Positions 26,042-34,720 are shown, numbered from the stretch's first letter. The stretch is DNA of 64,000 nucleotides from Streptosporangium album (GCF_014203795.1 NZ_JACHJU010000002.1:682001-746000); one strand, 5' to 3'. The notes: generated from the letters alone by a model not told the origin. Numbers and translations are program-made.

Positions 26042-27523
26042 TTAGGTGTGGGCAGGAGTCCAGGGGTTGGGGATCTTGTTGCCTCGGTAGCGGTACCGGG
26101 TGATCGGTATTGCCGCGACTCGTTTCAATTCGGTCCCGCCCGCCGTGATGGGTAGCCACTGCCCAATGGGTGTGGTGTATCGACGGCGGATGTCGCTCCA
26201 CGTCCAGCGGTGTCGTTTCCAGAGCATCCTGATCACTCTGCACCAGGTGAAGTGGTCCAGACTGTCGAAGGTGCGTTGGGCGACGGCGTGCTTGAAGTAG
26301 GAGGCCCACCCGTGGGTGATCGCGTTGAGTCTCCTCAACACTGATTGCAGGTCCTGCTGCGACGTTCTGGGCGTGAGGGCACGGATCTTCGCTCTGACCG
26401 TCCGGATGGCCTGGTGGGAGACGAAGGTGTAGACGTACCACTTGTTGGTGCCTTGCTTGCGACGCCACTGGAGGCGGAATCCCAAGAAGTCGAACGCCTC
26501 GCTCATGTGCACGATCCTGGTTTTGGCTGGTGAGAGCCGTAGTCCCAGGAAGGCGAGCACGTGGGTGATTTCCTCGTGTAGGGCCTGGACGTCCTCGCGG
26601 GCGCCGAAAACGAGTACGACGAAGTCGTCCGCGTAGCGGACGAGACGCCAGTTCGGCATGGCATGGCGACGACGGTAGGCCCGTCGGCCAAGGGTGCTCA
26701 TCGTCCCGCCGTCTTTCCAAGGACCGTGCAGGTGCTCATCGAGCGCCGACATGGCGATGTTGAAGATCAGCGGTGAGAGGATGCCCCCTTGCGGGGTGCC
26801 GGTCGGGGTGTCCCTGTGTTCGCCGAGTTCGGTCAAAATCCCGGCTTTGAGGAACGCCTTGACCAGCGCCAGTACGCGTTTGTCCTTCACGCGGGCGCGT
26901 ATCCGGTCCATCACCGGTGGATGCGCGACGTTGTCGAAGGCCGCCTCGATGTCCGCGTCCAGCACCCAGCGGTAGCCGCGGGTGCCGAAGTAGTGGATCT
27001 CAGCGATCGCGTCCTGCGCGCGTCGCCGGGGCCGAAACCCGTAGGAGACCGGCAAGAAGCCGGCCTCGAAGATGGGTTCCAGCACCAACTTCAGCGCGGC
27101 CTGGACGACCCGGTCGGCCACCGTGGGAATCCCCAGACGGCGGAGTTTTCCAGCTCCACCGGGCTTGGGGATCAGACGTTCCCGTACCGGTAGCGGACGG
27201 AACGTGCCCGTCTTGAGTTGAGCACGCAGGTCATCCAGGAACCCGGAAACTCCGATGTACTCCTCGACCTGGGCGACCGTCAGGCCATCCACGCCGGGAG
27301 TGCGGGCTCCCATGTTGCCCGCGACCCGCTCGAACGCCATCAGCAGCGTCGCCGGGTCGTGCACGAGGTTGAACAGATCGTCGAAACGGCGGCCAGAATC
27401 GGCCGTTGCCCAACGGTGAAGCTTGGCCTGCATCTCCGATACCTGCCGTCGGGGCCCCTTGGGGACCTCATCCGGCCAGGCACCACCATTCGGCGGTGCG
27501 TCTTTCGGCATTACAGCCTCCAT
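26042..27523 (-). CDS. ltrA: Group II intron reverse transcriptase/maturase, copy 1
   Basis: A 493-residue LtrA-type protein. RT domain with RRLGIPTVADRVVQAALKL, YGFRPRRRAQDAI, DADIEAAFDNVAH, GTPQGGILSPLIFNIAMSAL and the active site YADDFVVLV; maturase (GIIM) domain around RLNAITHGWASYFKHAV. No HNH endonuclease domain follows, which is common in bacterial lineages that prime without second-strand cleavage. It splices and mobilises its own intron RNA. It is identical in sequence to the copy at 28219 and appears intact. Confidence 0.96.
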   Translation of the reverse strand: MEAVMPKDAPPNGGAWPDEVPKGPRRQVSEMQAKLHRWATADSGRRFDDLFNLVHDPATLLMAFERVAGNMGARTPGVDGLTVAQVEEYIGVSGFLDDLRAQLKTGTFRPLPVRERLIPKPGGAGKLRRLGIPTVADRVVQAALKLVLEPIFEAGFLPVSYGFRPRRRAQDAIAEIHYFGTRGYRWVLDADIEAAFDNVAHPPVMDRIRARVKDKRVLALVKAFLKAGILTELGEHRDTPTGTPQGGILSPLIFNIAMSALDEHLHGPWKDGGTMSTLGRRAYRRRHAMPNWRLVRYADDFVVLVFGAREDVQALHEEITHVLAFLGLRLSPAKTRIVHMSEAFDFLGFRLQWRRKQGTNKWYVYTFVSHQAIRTVRAKIRALTPRTSQQDLQSVLRRLNAITHGWASYFKHAVAQRTFDSLDHFTWCRVIRMLWKRHRWTWSDIRRRYTTPIGQWLPITAGGTELKRVAAIPITRYRYRGNKIPNPWTPAHT

Positions 27524-28105
27524 CCCTTCACAAAACCGCTGCCGTCCTTCGCCATGTGACCGGCTCTCCCGGCCTCGGACTACTACGACGGCTCCGCCCC
27601 GCCCGGCCCGTTCGACGGTCGGTGCATCTATCCCGATAGGCGGACTGGCTGTCTGCCCTTCGGGAGTCGCGACCAGGCGGTTCCCGTGTTCACACCGATT
27701 CGTTGGGTGGAGGAGGAGCCCGACTCTGTCCCAGCGGCCTCGTCATGGGTACGCCGCAGTCCTTCCCCATGACCTCCCGGGACTGGTTAAGGATCCCTTC
27801 CCGGAAGTTCCCGCCGCTCAAGCAGACGACGGGACGCACCGCGCCCGGCCCATATCCACCAGATTTGAGCCGGTACTACGTGTTGAAGGACGTAAAGACG
27901 CCGGTTCCTCGCGTACTCCTTTCCACCTCGCTCGCCGGACCCGCACCATCTGGCAGTACTGGCACGTCCCGGCTTTGTCAGGGCTGCTCCCGCCCTCCCC
28001 GGCACCACCCGGGTCAGACTGCCCTCAGCTACCCCACCCTGCTACGACAGGACGAAGGAGAGGGTCTTTCACCTCCTCGCGAACCGGTGCGCCGCACGGC
28101 GCACC

Positions 28106-30281
28106 GTTGAGTCGGCCTGGGGCGCGGTGTCGAAGTTGCCTTCGGTCCGTTTCCCCAGGCCGCTCGCCGAACCCGGCGTGCGACTTTCATCGCACCGGGC
28201 TCTCCACGGTCTTTGCCGTTAGGTGTGGGCAGGAGTCCAGGGGTTGGGGATCTTGTTGCCTCGGTAGCGGTACCGGGTGATCGGTATTGCCGCGACTCGT
28301 TTCAATTCGGTCCCGCCCGCCGTGATGGGTAGCCACTGCCCAATGGGTGTGGTGTATCGACGGCGGATGTCGCTCCACGTCCAGCGGTGTCGTTTCCAGA
28401 GCATCCTGATCACTCTGCACCAGGTGAAGTGGTCCAGACTGTCGAAGGTGCGTTGGGCGACGGCGTGCTTGAAGTAGGAGGCCCACCCGTGGGTGATCGC
28501 GTTGAGTCTCCTCAACACTGATTGCAGGTCCTGCTGCGACGTTCTGGGCGTGAGGGCACGGATCTTCGCTCTGACCGTCCGGATGGCCTGGTGGGAGACG
28601 AAGGTGTAGACGTACCACTTGTTGGTGCCTTGCTTGCGACGCCACTGGAGGCGGAATCCCAAGAAGTCGAACGCCTCGCTCATGTGCACGATCCTGGTTT
28701 TGGCTGGTGAGAGCCGTAGTCCCAGGAAGGCGAGCACGTGGGTGATTTCCTCGTGTAGGGCCTGGACGTCCTCGCGGGCGCCGAAAACGAGTACGACGAA
28801 GTCGTCCGCGTAGCGGACGAGACGCCAGTTCGGCATGGCATGGCGACGACGGTAGGCCCGTCGGCCAAGGGTGCTCATCGTCCCGCCGTCTTTCCAAGGA
28901 CCGTGCAGGTGCTCATCGAGCGCCGACATGGCGATGTTGAAGATCAGCGGTGAGAGGATGCCCCCTTGCGGGGTGCCGGTCGGGGTGTCCCTGTGTTCGC
29001 CGAGTTCGGTCAAAATCCCGGCTTTGAGGAACGCCTTGACCAGCGCCAGTACGCGTTTGTCCTTCACGCGGGCGCGTATCCGGTCCATCACCGGTGGATG
29101 CGCGACGTTGTCGAAGGCCGCCTCGATGTCCGCGTCCAGCACCCAGCGGTAGCCGCGGGTGCCGAAGTAGTGGATCTCAGCGATCGCGTCCTGCGCGCGT
29201 CGCCGGGGCCGAAACCCGTAGGAGACCGGCAAGAAGCCGGCCTCGAAGATGGGTTCCAGCACCAACTTCAGCGCGGCCTGGACGACCCGGTCGGCCACCG
29301 TGGGAATCCCCAGACGGCGGAGTTTTCCAGCTCCACCGGGCTTGGGGATCAGACGTTCCCGTACCGGTAGCGGACGGAACGTGCCCGTCTTGAGTTGAGC
29401 ACGCAGGTCATCCAGGAACCCGGAAACTCCGATGTACTCCTCGACCTGGGCGACCGTCAGGCCATCCACGCCGGGAGTGCGGGCTCCCATGTTGCCCGCG
29501 ACCCGCTCGAACGCCATCAGCAGCGTCGCCGGGTCGTGCACGAGGTTGAACAGATCGTCGAAACGGCGGCCAGAATCGGCCGTTGCCCAACGGTGAAGCT
29601 TGGCCTGCATCTCCGATACCTGCCGTCGGGGCCCCTTGGGGACCTCATCCGGCCAGGCACCACCATTCGGCGGTGCGTCTTTCGGCATTACAGCCTCCAT
29701 CCCTTCACAAAACCGCTGCCGTCCTTCGCCATGTGACCGGCTCTCCCGGCCTCGGACTACTACGACGGCTCCGCCCCGCCCGGCCCGTTCGACGGTCGGT
29801 GCATCTATCCCGATAGGCGGACTGGCTGTCTGCCCTTCGGGAGTCGCGACCAGGCGGTTCCCGTGTTCACACCGATTCGTTGGGTGGAGGAGGAGCCCGA
29901 CTCTGTCCCAGCGGCCTCGTCATGGGTACGCCGCAGTCCTTCCCCATGACCTCCCGGGACTGGTTAAGGATCCCTTCCCGGAAGTTCCCGCCGCTCAAGC
30001 AGACGACGGGACGCACCGCGCCCGGCCCATATCCACCAGATTTGAGCCGGTACTACGTGTTGAAGGACGTAAAGACGCCGGTTCCTCGCGTACTCCTTTC
30101 CACCTCGCTCGCCGGACCCGCACCATCTGGCAGTACTGGCACGTCCCGGCTTTGTCAGGGCTGCTCCCGCCCTCCCCGGCACCACCCGGGTCAGACTGCC
30201 CTCAGCTACCCCACCCTGCTACGACAGGACGAAGGAGAGGGTCTTTCACCTCCTCGCGAACCGGTGCGCCGCACGGCGCAC
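28106..30281 (-). mobile_element. Group II intron, copy 2 (2176 bp)
   Basis: The same intron as copy 1, at a period of 2177 bp (one extra G as spacer at 28105). The 5' end is at 30281 after ...TTTAAAG on the minus strand; the 3' end at 28106 abuts copy 1. Inside, every compared row is identical to copy 1. Since it is transcribed first, its 5' exon is the only native upstream sequence of the pair. Confidence 0.9.
28219..29700 (-). CDS. ltrA: Group II intron reverse transcriptase/maturase, copy 2
   Basis: The protein sequence is identical to that of copy 1 (493 residues, RT active site YADD, GIIM maturase domain, no HNH domain). It lies inside its own intron with domain V at 28169-28202 downstream. 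Two complete and identical maturases in tandem introns indicate a very recent event: tandem retrohoming or unequal crossing-over. No difference between the two genes was seen. Confidence 0.96.
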   Translation of the reverse strand: MEAVMPKDAPPNGGAWPDEVPKGPRRQVSEMQAKLHRWATADSGRRFDDLFNLVHDPATLLMAFERVAGNMGARTPGVDGLTVAQVEEYIGVSGFLDDLRAQLKTGTFRPLPVRERLIPKPGGAGKLRRLGIPTVADRVVQAALKLVLEPIFEAGFLPVSYGFRPRRRAQDAIAEIHYFGTRGYRWVLDADIEAAFDNVAHPPVMDRIRARVKDKRVLALVKAFLKAGILTELGEHRDTPTGTPQGGILSPLIFNIAMSALDEHLHGPWKDGGTMSTLGRRAYRRRHAMPNWRLVRYADDFVVLVFGAREDVQALHEEITHVLAFLGLRLSPAKTRIVHMSEAFDFLGFRLQWRRKQGTNKWYVYTFVSHQAIRTVRAKIRALTPRTSQQDLQSVLRRLNAITHGWASYFKHAVAQRTFDSLDHFTWCRVIRMLWKRHRWTWSDIRRRYTTPIGQWLPITAGGTELKRVAAIPITRYRYRGNKIPNPWTPAHT

Positions 30282-30348
30282 CTTTAAAGACGTAGAGAAA
30301 GTTCTCATCCGGAGCGAGCGAGCTATGATGATCTTGAAGCCATAGTGG

Positions 30349-30615
30349 CTACTTGGAAGTGTCGCCGGCCTCGGCTGTGCGCTCCTCGACGGTGGTGACG
30401 AAACTGCCCATGCCACGCTCGGTCCGAATCCATCGATCCTTGCGAAGAGCGTTCATAACCTTCTGCGCGGTCTGGGTGGCAATCCCGAACTCTTGGGTCA
30501 AATCGACGACCGAGGGGATTCGCTGGCCGGACTTGTACTGGCCCGTCTCGATGCGCTGGACGATGATGTCTCGCACCTGTCGCCACCTGGGCAGATCGTC
30601 GCGCAGCTCCGTCAT
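30349..30615 (-). CDS. GntR-family winged-helix regulator
   Basis: An 88-residue protein made of a single GntR-type winged HTH: WRQVRDIIVQRIETGQYKSG, then RIPSVVDLTQEFGIATQTA and LRKDRWIRTERGMGSFV. There is no C-terminal effector domain, so it is likely a small dedicated repressor of the integrative element, like those found near AICE transfer genes. Upstream (30664-30702) are three GGTGT repeats that could be its operator. Confidence 0.85.
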   Translation of the reverse strand: MTELRDDLPRWRQVRDIIVQRIETGQYKSGQRIPSVVDLTQEFGIATQTAQKVMNALRKDRWIRTERGMGSFVTTVEERTAEAGDTSK

Positions 30616-30711
30616 GAGAACACGCTAGAAGCCCACAGTGCAGACCCTTCCACCAACACATACTGCGGTGTTCTATGGTGTACTACAGCATGGTGTGATT
30701 ATGATGCGGAC

Positions 30712-30801
30712 ATGGCTGACGACGAGGGACCACGTCCGAGGGATAGGCGGAGGCTTCCGAACTTGCCGCTCTCCTCGGACAGTTCCGACCTTAGAGGCTG
30801 A
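30712..30801 (+). CDS. Possible 29-residue small protein
   Basis: A short ATG frame of mostly acidic then basic residues (MADDEGPRPRDRRR) located 42 bp before the next element gene and in the same direction. It has no recognised family; coding status is uncertain. Confidence 0.25.
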   Translation: MADDEGPRPRDRRRLPNLPLSSDSSDLRG

Positions 30802-30842
30802 AATGGCATAAAACGGATGACAGACACGGCAGGGGGTGAGGC

Positions 30843-31157
30843 ATGACCGCGACCTTCCTTGGTGACGTGGAGCCGGTGGATGCGGCCGAGGAGCTCCGTA
30901 AGGCCCTGGACAGGCATGAGATCGCGGCCGATGTCTACGCCGGGCATGGCTTGGCGCTGGTGTCGGTCTGGATCGGCCTTGTCGTCTGGTGCGACGGAGA
31001 GCGTTTCTGGTGGCGAACCGGCTGGGACGATCAACGGCAGCGGTTCACCTACGCCTGGCATCCGGCGATAGACCCCGCTCGGGCCGCTCGCCGGCTCGCC
31101 TTCCGCTACAGCGATCTCCGCAGGAAGCACAAGCGCTCCAGGGAGAACCCGCCGTGA
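30843..31157 (+). CDS. Conserved AICE hypothetical protein
   Basis: A 104-residue soluble protein with a tryptophan-rich centre (VSVWIGLVVWCDGERFWWRTG) and a basic C-terminus (FRYSDLRRKHKRSRE). It lacks known motifs. Proteins of this appearance are common in actinomycete integrative elements beside regulators. Its stop overlaps the next gene start as GTGA, so the two are translationally coupled. Confidence 0.6.
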   Translation: MTATFLGDVEPVDAAEELRKALDRHEIAADVYAGHGLALVSVWIGLVVWCDGERFWWRTGWDDQRQRFTYAWHPAIDPARAARRLAFRYSDLRRKHKRSRENPP

Positions 31158-31441
31158 TCGTCCTGGATGAGTGCGTGAGTCCGCATGTGGCGATGCTCCA
31201 ACGCGTGCATGTGCGGCTGGTGTGGCAGCGTCCGTATCCGTCGCTGGAGCGGGCGCGGCCGGTGGCCTGGACCTGCTGGTGCCGGGCCACGGTGTACGAG
31301 CTGTGCGTGGGCGGAGGCCGTGCGTTCCTGCGGCGGACGGTCCAACTCGACAGCGGGCCCGACATCCACGAGACCTCTCCCATGCCCATCACTGAAGCCC
31401 GGGCGACCTGGACGGCGCTGCTGTCCGGAAGCGCCCGTTAA
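31154..31441 (+). CDS. Small AICE hypothetical protein
   Basis: A 95-residue protein from a GTG start that overlaps the previous stop. Sequence features: VIVLDECVSPHVAML, a Trp/Cys-rich VAWTCWCRATVYELCVGGG and EARATWTALLSG at the end. No family is recognised. It is the last gene of a two-gene unit that stops just before a double hairpin at 31445-31515. Confidence 0.55.
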   Translation: MIVLDECVSPHVAMLQRVHVRLVWQRPYPSLERARPVAWTCWCRATVYELCVGGGRAFLRRTVQLDSGPDIHETSPMPITEARATWTALLSGSAR

Positions 31442-31444
31442 ACG

Positions 31445-31515
31445 GGCGGGGCGGTGCGGGATCTGGAGGGACGCGCACCGCCCCGCCTGCCAGGAGTCAA
31501 CCGGGTGACTCCTGG
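31445..31515. terminator. Two consecutive strong hairpins
   Basis: First hairpin: GGCGGGGCGGTGCG (31445-31458) pairs perfectly with CGCACCGCCCCGCC (31474-31487). Second: CCAGGAGTCA (31490) pairs with TGACTCCTGG (ending 31515). They directly follow the stop at 31441 and probably terminate this transcript. Confidence 0.75.
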
Positions 31516-31747
31516 CCCACTCTTCCCCCGCCCCAGACAGCGGCCCCGTGTCGTGACCCGATCAAGAGGCCGGCTCCGTTGGCGGTGTCTGTCCACCCCC
31601 TGACGGACACCGTTCATCCCACCCAACCCCCACAGACGGAGTTGGCCTCGGGAAGACACGGCCTCCACTGCTGTCAGGGGCGGGGATGCACGGACAACGC
31701 GATGGTCAGCATCAGCGCGGAGAACCGAGAGGAGGCGGAAACAGTTG

Positions 31748-31972
31748 ATGGTCCTGTCGGCGGTCGACCGGCTCCCCCATGGCCGGTGTCTCCACGGCTC
31801 GGTGCGCTGGACGTCGAATCCCCAAGGGATGGGGACGGGAGCTGAGTGCGTCGGCTGCGGGACCTGGTGGCGGCTGGATCTGATTCCGCCGGACATCGCG
31901 GCTCGGCTCACGGGGGGCATACCCCCTCCCGAGGAAGTATGGCCGCCCGTAGCCGGTCGTAGGCACCCATGA
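31748..31972 (+). CDS. Small protein with CxxC pair
   Basis: A frame of about 74 codons (MVLSAVDRLPHGRCLHGSV) with GAECVGCGTWWRLDLIPPDI, a plausible half zinc site. Its 3' end overlaps the end of the convergent kinase-like gene by about 60 bp. It resembles small zinc-binding proteins of integrative elements, but coding evidence is weak. Confidence 0.35.
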   Translation: MVLSAVDRLPHGRCLHGSVRWTSNPQGMGTGAECVGCGTWWRLDLIPPDIAARLTGGIPPPEEVWPPVAGRRHP

Positions 31973-32501
31973 TCTCCTCGGCTGCGGCGTCGGCACTGAG
32001 TCGGTCGGTGTGGATGCGCAGATGAAAGAACCCGGCGTCGGTGTTGGCCTCCATGTCGGCGAGGGTCTCATCCCATGCGGTCAGGCGCTTGCCGGTGTCG
32101 ACGTCCCCGCGGGCGTGGGAGCGCTGTTCGGTGACCTCGCGCGGCACCCAGAGCAGCACGCGAAGCCAGGAGTCGGGAACCGTGCCGATGAGCTGGCGCA
32201 GGTCACGGATGTTGCCCATATGAGCGACGGGCACGTAACCGGCGGCGTGCCGGTCTTCGATCGCCTGGCGGTCGACGGCGTAGACGTTGCCGTAGCGGCG
32301 GGTCTCTACCAGCAGCCGCCCCGCGTCACGAAGCTTGTCCAGGTGCTCGGCGCTAACGAACTCATACCCGTGTGCCCGGCCGGTGCCGACCTTGAGCTTG
32401 GGCAGCAGCACGAACTGCGGATCGGCCTGGGTGAGGGCGGCGGTGATGGTGTCCTTGCCGCTGGCCGGCGGGCCATACAGAACGATCCCCTGTGTTCTCA
32501 C
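31908..32501 (-). CDS. Guanylate kinase-like P-loop kinase in the AICE
   Basis: A 197-residue P-loop protein: VRTQGIVLYGPPASGKDTIT (Walker A GPPASGKD, residues 10-17), LLPKLKVGTGRAHGYEFVS, a YGNVYAVDRQAI segment and LRVLLWVPREVTEQRSHARG lid-like region. The fold order resembles guanylate kinase or a small-molecule kinase, but substrate residues are not conserved enough to name it. The GTG start overlaps the stop of the upstream HTH-kinase (GTGA), so the two proteins are made together and probably act together. Confidence 0.7.
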   Translation of the reverse strand: MRTQGIVLYGPPASGKDTITAALTQADPQFVLLPKLKVGTGRAHGYEFVSAEHLDKLRDAGRLLVETRRYGNVYAVDRQAIEDRHAAGYVPVAHMGNIRDLRQLIGTVPDSWLRVLLWVPREVTEQRSHARGDVDTGKRLTAWDETLADMEANTDAGFFHLRIHTDRLSADAAAEEIMGAYDRLRAAILPREGVCPP

Positions 32502-33535
32502 GTGAGGATCCGCTTGAGGGCTTCGCGGGTCTGGTCGGCGAGGCTGATCGCCGCACCAAGTCGGTTGTCGACCGTGACGTGAGCCGTGGGCGGGCTGACC
32601 TCGACTTGGAGACTCTCCGCGTATTGCTCCCAGTTGTCCAGCTTCCACGCGTCGCGGGCGGCTCCGCGGAACTCGATGTATTCGCGCATGGACTCGGTGT
32701 CGCAGCGGACCCAGATCGCCGCCACGTCGACGCCCTTGGCCGCGCACCGGTTCTCCAGGCGGGTGAACCACGCCTCATCCTTCAACTCGGCGATGAACGG
32801 CGCGGACAAGATGGCCGAGGTCCCGACCTTGAGGTTGTCCCACGCGGTCTCCATCAGGCACCGGTACTCAAAGGGCCGGACCTCTTTGAGATACAGGTCG
32901 GTGTGGCGGTCGTGCGGGTCGCCGCCGAGGGAGACGAGCAACCGCTCGACGATGCACCGGGTCAGGGAGTCCTTGTCCAGGAACGCCCAGCCGGTGATGT
33001 CGGACAGGAAGCGGGAGAACTCGGTCTTGCCGGATCCGGCGTATCCGCCGACCAGGACGAGGATGGGTTTGGGGCTGCCTCCGCCGTGGCGTCGGCGCCA
33101 GGCGTCGACCACCCGGCCGCGCAACAGAGCCGGTGGGGAATCGCCCGAGGTGATGCCGCCGATGGAGACCTTGGTGAAGGCTGCTTCGATGACCTGGGCG
33201 GCGGCGTTGTCGGCGTCGGGATCAGCGGGTGCAGGCAAATCGGAAATCACGATTTCCGCTTTCTGTGATTCACCGGGCAGAGCGGGACGAAAGCCGAGTT
33301 CGGGCTCGGTGGTCTCATAGAGCAGGCAGTAAGCGCGCCGGTAATGCGGGCCGGGGAACGTCGTTCCGTGCTCGTGTCCCCACAGGGTTTGGAGACTGCC
33401 CGCGGGGACGCTCAGGCCGTGGCGGGCGGCGGCCTGGCGGAGCCGTTCGCCTGCGGCCTCCAGGGTCAGGCCGTGGGCTTCGCGGTGTTCCCGCAGGCGG
33501 GAGGGGGTCCAGCCGGGGCGCTGGGTCGTCTTCAT
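32498..33535 (-). CDS. HTH plus zeta/AAA-type P-loop kinase fusion
   Basis: A 345-residue protein. Residues 1-75 resemble an Xre-type HTH (LREHREAHGLTLEAAGERLR, SLQTLWGHEHGTT). Residues 155-345 are a P-loop kinase: ILVLVGGYAGSGKTEFSRFL (Walker A), FLDKDSLTRCIVERLL, and VAAIWVRCDTESMREYIEFR (lid-like). The layout suggests a regulator-kinase or a zeta-toxin-like enzyme with its own DNA-binding domain. It is coupled to the small kinase downstream. Function is unknown; a role in element maintenance or host interaction is a guess. Confidence 0.65.
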   Translation of the reverse strand: MKTTQRPGWTPSRLREHREAHGLTLEAAGERLRQAAARHGLSVPAGSLQTLWGHEHGTTFPGPHYRRAYCLLYETTEPELGFRPALPGESQKAEIVISDLPAPADPDADNAAAQVIEAAFTKVSIGGITSGDSPPALLRGRVVDAWRRRHGGGSPKPILVLVGGYAGSGKTEFSRFLSDITGWAFLDKDSLTRCIVERLLVSLGGDPHDRHTDLYLKEVRPFEYRCLMETAWDNLKVGTSAILSAPFIAELKDEAWFTRLENRCAAKGVDVAAIWVRCDTESMREYIEFRGAARDAWKLDNWEQYAESLQVEVSPPTAHVTVDNRLGAAISLADQTREALKRILT

Positions 33536-33729
33536 TGCATACCTTCGCCTTCACGCTGTGGGGGTGGTGCGCGGTGTGCGGTCGTGCATGTGAAAACGCT
33601 TATGTAATTGGTCGTTGAAAGCAACTGCAGAAGCTTAACCAGCTCAGCGTGATACCGGAAACCCGCAGCTCACGGTGGAATTAGGTAACGCCGAAAGGCG
33701 AAAGACACCGCAGGGCAAGGGAGTAGGCG

Positions 33730-33876
33730 ATGAACGTGGACCCCCAGCGGATCATCTGGGAATTGACCGCGATCCGGGCAGAGCTGGATGAGTTGGCGTG
33801 CCGGCTCGGTGAGATCACCGTTGTTCTTCGAAGACTGCCGCCTCCAGAGCGACGAGCCGATCCCCCAACTCCTTGA
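33730..33876 (+). CDS. 48-residue helical small protein
   Basis: ATG at 33730 behind AAGGGAGTAGGCG. The sequence MNVDPQRIIWELTAIRAELD, then ELACRLGEITVVLRRLPPP, is an amphipathic helix pattern, like tiny partner proteins seen in AICEs. Its end overlaps the convergent GntR gene by about 60 bp. Plausible but unproven. Confidence 0.4.
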   Translation: MNVDPQRIIWELTAIRAELDELACRLGEITVVLRRLPPPERRADPPTP

Positions 33877-34180
33877 TGCCCTGGCGCATCAGGGCGAGTT
33901 GGTCCAGGATCTCCGCGGTCGCGCCGGAGGTCTCCGGTTCGGTGGTCTCGGCGGGGGTGTCGCGGACGAAGACGCCTTTGCCTTGCTGGCCGATCACGAG
34001 GCCTTCGGTGCGCAGCACGCTGATTGCGGCTTTGACGACGCTGGCGGAGACGTCGAAGCGCTCGCCCAGTTGGGCGATGGATGGCAGGGCCGTGCCGGGG
34101 GTGAGGGTGCCGGTGCGGATCTGGCCGCGTAGTTCGTCGACGATCTGCAGGTAGGCCGGTCGGCCGGTCTTCTCCACCAT
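33815..34180 (-). CDS. GntR-family regulator (KorSA-like) of the AICE
   Basis: A 121-residue protein: GntR winged HTH (YLQIVDELRGQIRTGTLTPG, then SIAQLGERFDVSASVVKAAI and LRTEGLVIGQQGKGVFV) and a short C-terminal coiled coil (ILDQLALMRQGIKELGDRLV). The start at MVEKTG (34180) is chosen because this is where GntR homology begins; a longer frame to 34279 runs through operator-like repeats. It faces the transfer/replication genes across the regulatory region at 34181-34350, as KorSA does in pSAM2-type elements. Confidence 0.85.
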   Translation of the reverse strand: MVEKTGRPAYLQIVDELRGQIRTGTLTPGTALPSIAQLGERFDVSASVVKAAISVLRTEGLVIGQQGKGVFVRDTPAETTEPETSGATAEILDQLALMRQGIKELGDRLVALEAAVFEEQR

Positions 34181-34350
34181 TATCTGCTTCGTCTCGCTTC
34201 GTCTCGCTTCGCGGTGCTTCGTCTTGCTCCACTTTGTTTCGCTTCCAGTTGAGCACACCCAGGTAAAGAAACCAACCAAGCCGTCGAAGAACCCATTGAC
34301 AGCTTAGAATGCCAAGTATTCTATGTATTCCAAGACTTCTATCTAGCAGA
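34181..34350. promoter_or_regulatory. Divergent control region of AICE: iterated repeats, palindrome, promoter
   Basis: Near the GntR start is a run of CTTCGTCTCG-type repeats (34185-34245). Further along is TTGACA (34296-34301), a -35 candidate, followed by the palindrome AGAAT-GCCAAGT-ATTCT (34306-34322) and a second CCAAG at 34330. The palindrome would overlap the promoter of the 34364 gene and is a good candidate operator for the divergent GntR protein. Confidence 0.6.
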
Positions 34351-34363
34351 GGACACGATCACC

Positions 34364-34720
34364 ATGCGCACCATCCCTATCCCCGTCGACGTCACCAAGT
34401 TGCAGATCACCTGCGTCAAGCCCGCCAAGCCCCGCCTCGTCAACAAGGACACCGGCGAGATCAAGCGCGACAAGGACGGCAACGTCATGTACGAACTCAC
34501 CCTGCTGTTCGAGGACGACTTCGGCCGGATGGAACTGGTCAAGGTCAGCACCACCCCCGAACCGCAGGTCATCGCCGGAGAGGAGATCGTCCCGGTCGGC
34601 CTGGTCGGCTACGTCTGGGAACAGGGCGGACGCTGGGGCATCTCCTACCGGGCCACCTCCTTCCTCCCCGCCGGCTCCACCCCCTCCGCCCCCTCGGTCA
34701 GAACGGGGGCGGACCTGTGA
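34364..34720 (+). CDS. SCO3933-family regulatory protein (AICE)
   Basis: A 118-residue protein beginning MRTIPIPVDVTKLQITCVK, with a DxDTGEIKRDKDGN turn and a beta-rich second half (VMYELTLLFEDDFGRMELVK, YVWEQGGRWGISYRATSF). This is the pattern of the SCO3933 family, which nearly always precedes the FtsK/TraSA gene in pSAM2-like elements. The stop overlaps the translocase start as GTGA, indicating translational coupling. Its biochemical role is unknown. Confidence 0.7.
   Translation: MRTIPIPVDVTKLQITCVKPAKPRLVNKDTGEIKRDKDGNVMYELTLLFEDDFGRMELVKVSTTPEPQVIAGEEIVPVGLVGYVWEQGGRWGISYRATSFLPAGSTPSAPSVRTGADL

Larger units (their letters stand above)
25929..28104 (-). mobile_element. Group II intron, copy 1 (2176 bp)
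   Basis: On the minus strand it starts GTGCGCCGTGCGGCGCACC (the GUGYG 5' consensus) at 28104 and ends ...CCAGGCCGACTCAAC at 25929. It encodes a maturase. Domain V is clear at 25992-26025 (GAGCCCGGTGCGATGAAAGT, then CGCACGCCGGGTTC). The 5' exon is the end of copy 2 (one G between), so the two introns are strictly tandem. The 3' flank contains a GC-rich dyad (GCGGCG-TCT-CGCCGC). Confidence 0.9.

Noticed and set aside
27423-28280. Plus-strand Pro/Arg-rich frame inside the group II intron (also at 29600-30295)
   Set aside because: It lies across the structured ribozyme domains opposite the maturase and is duplicated only because the intron is.
31587-31625. Dyad GGTGTCTGTC/GACGGACACC as a replication origin of the AICE
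   Set aside because: It is a modest inverted repeat far from rep; nothing else supports an origin.
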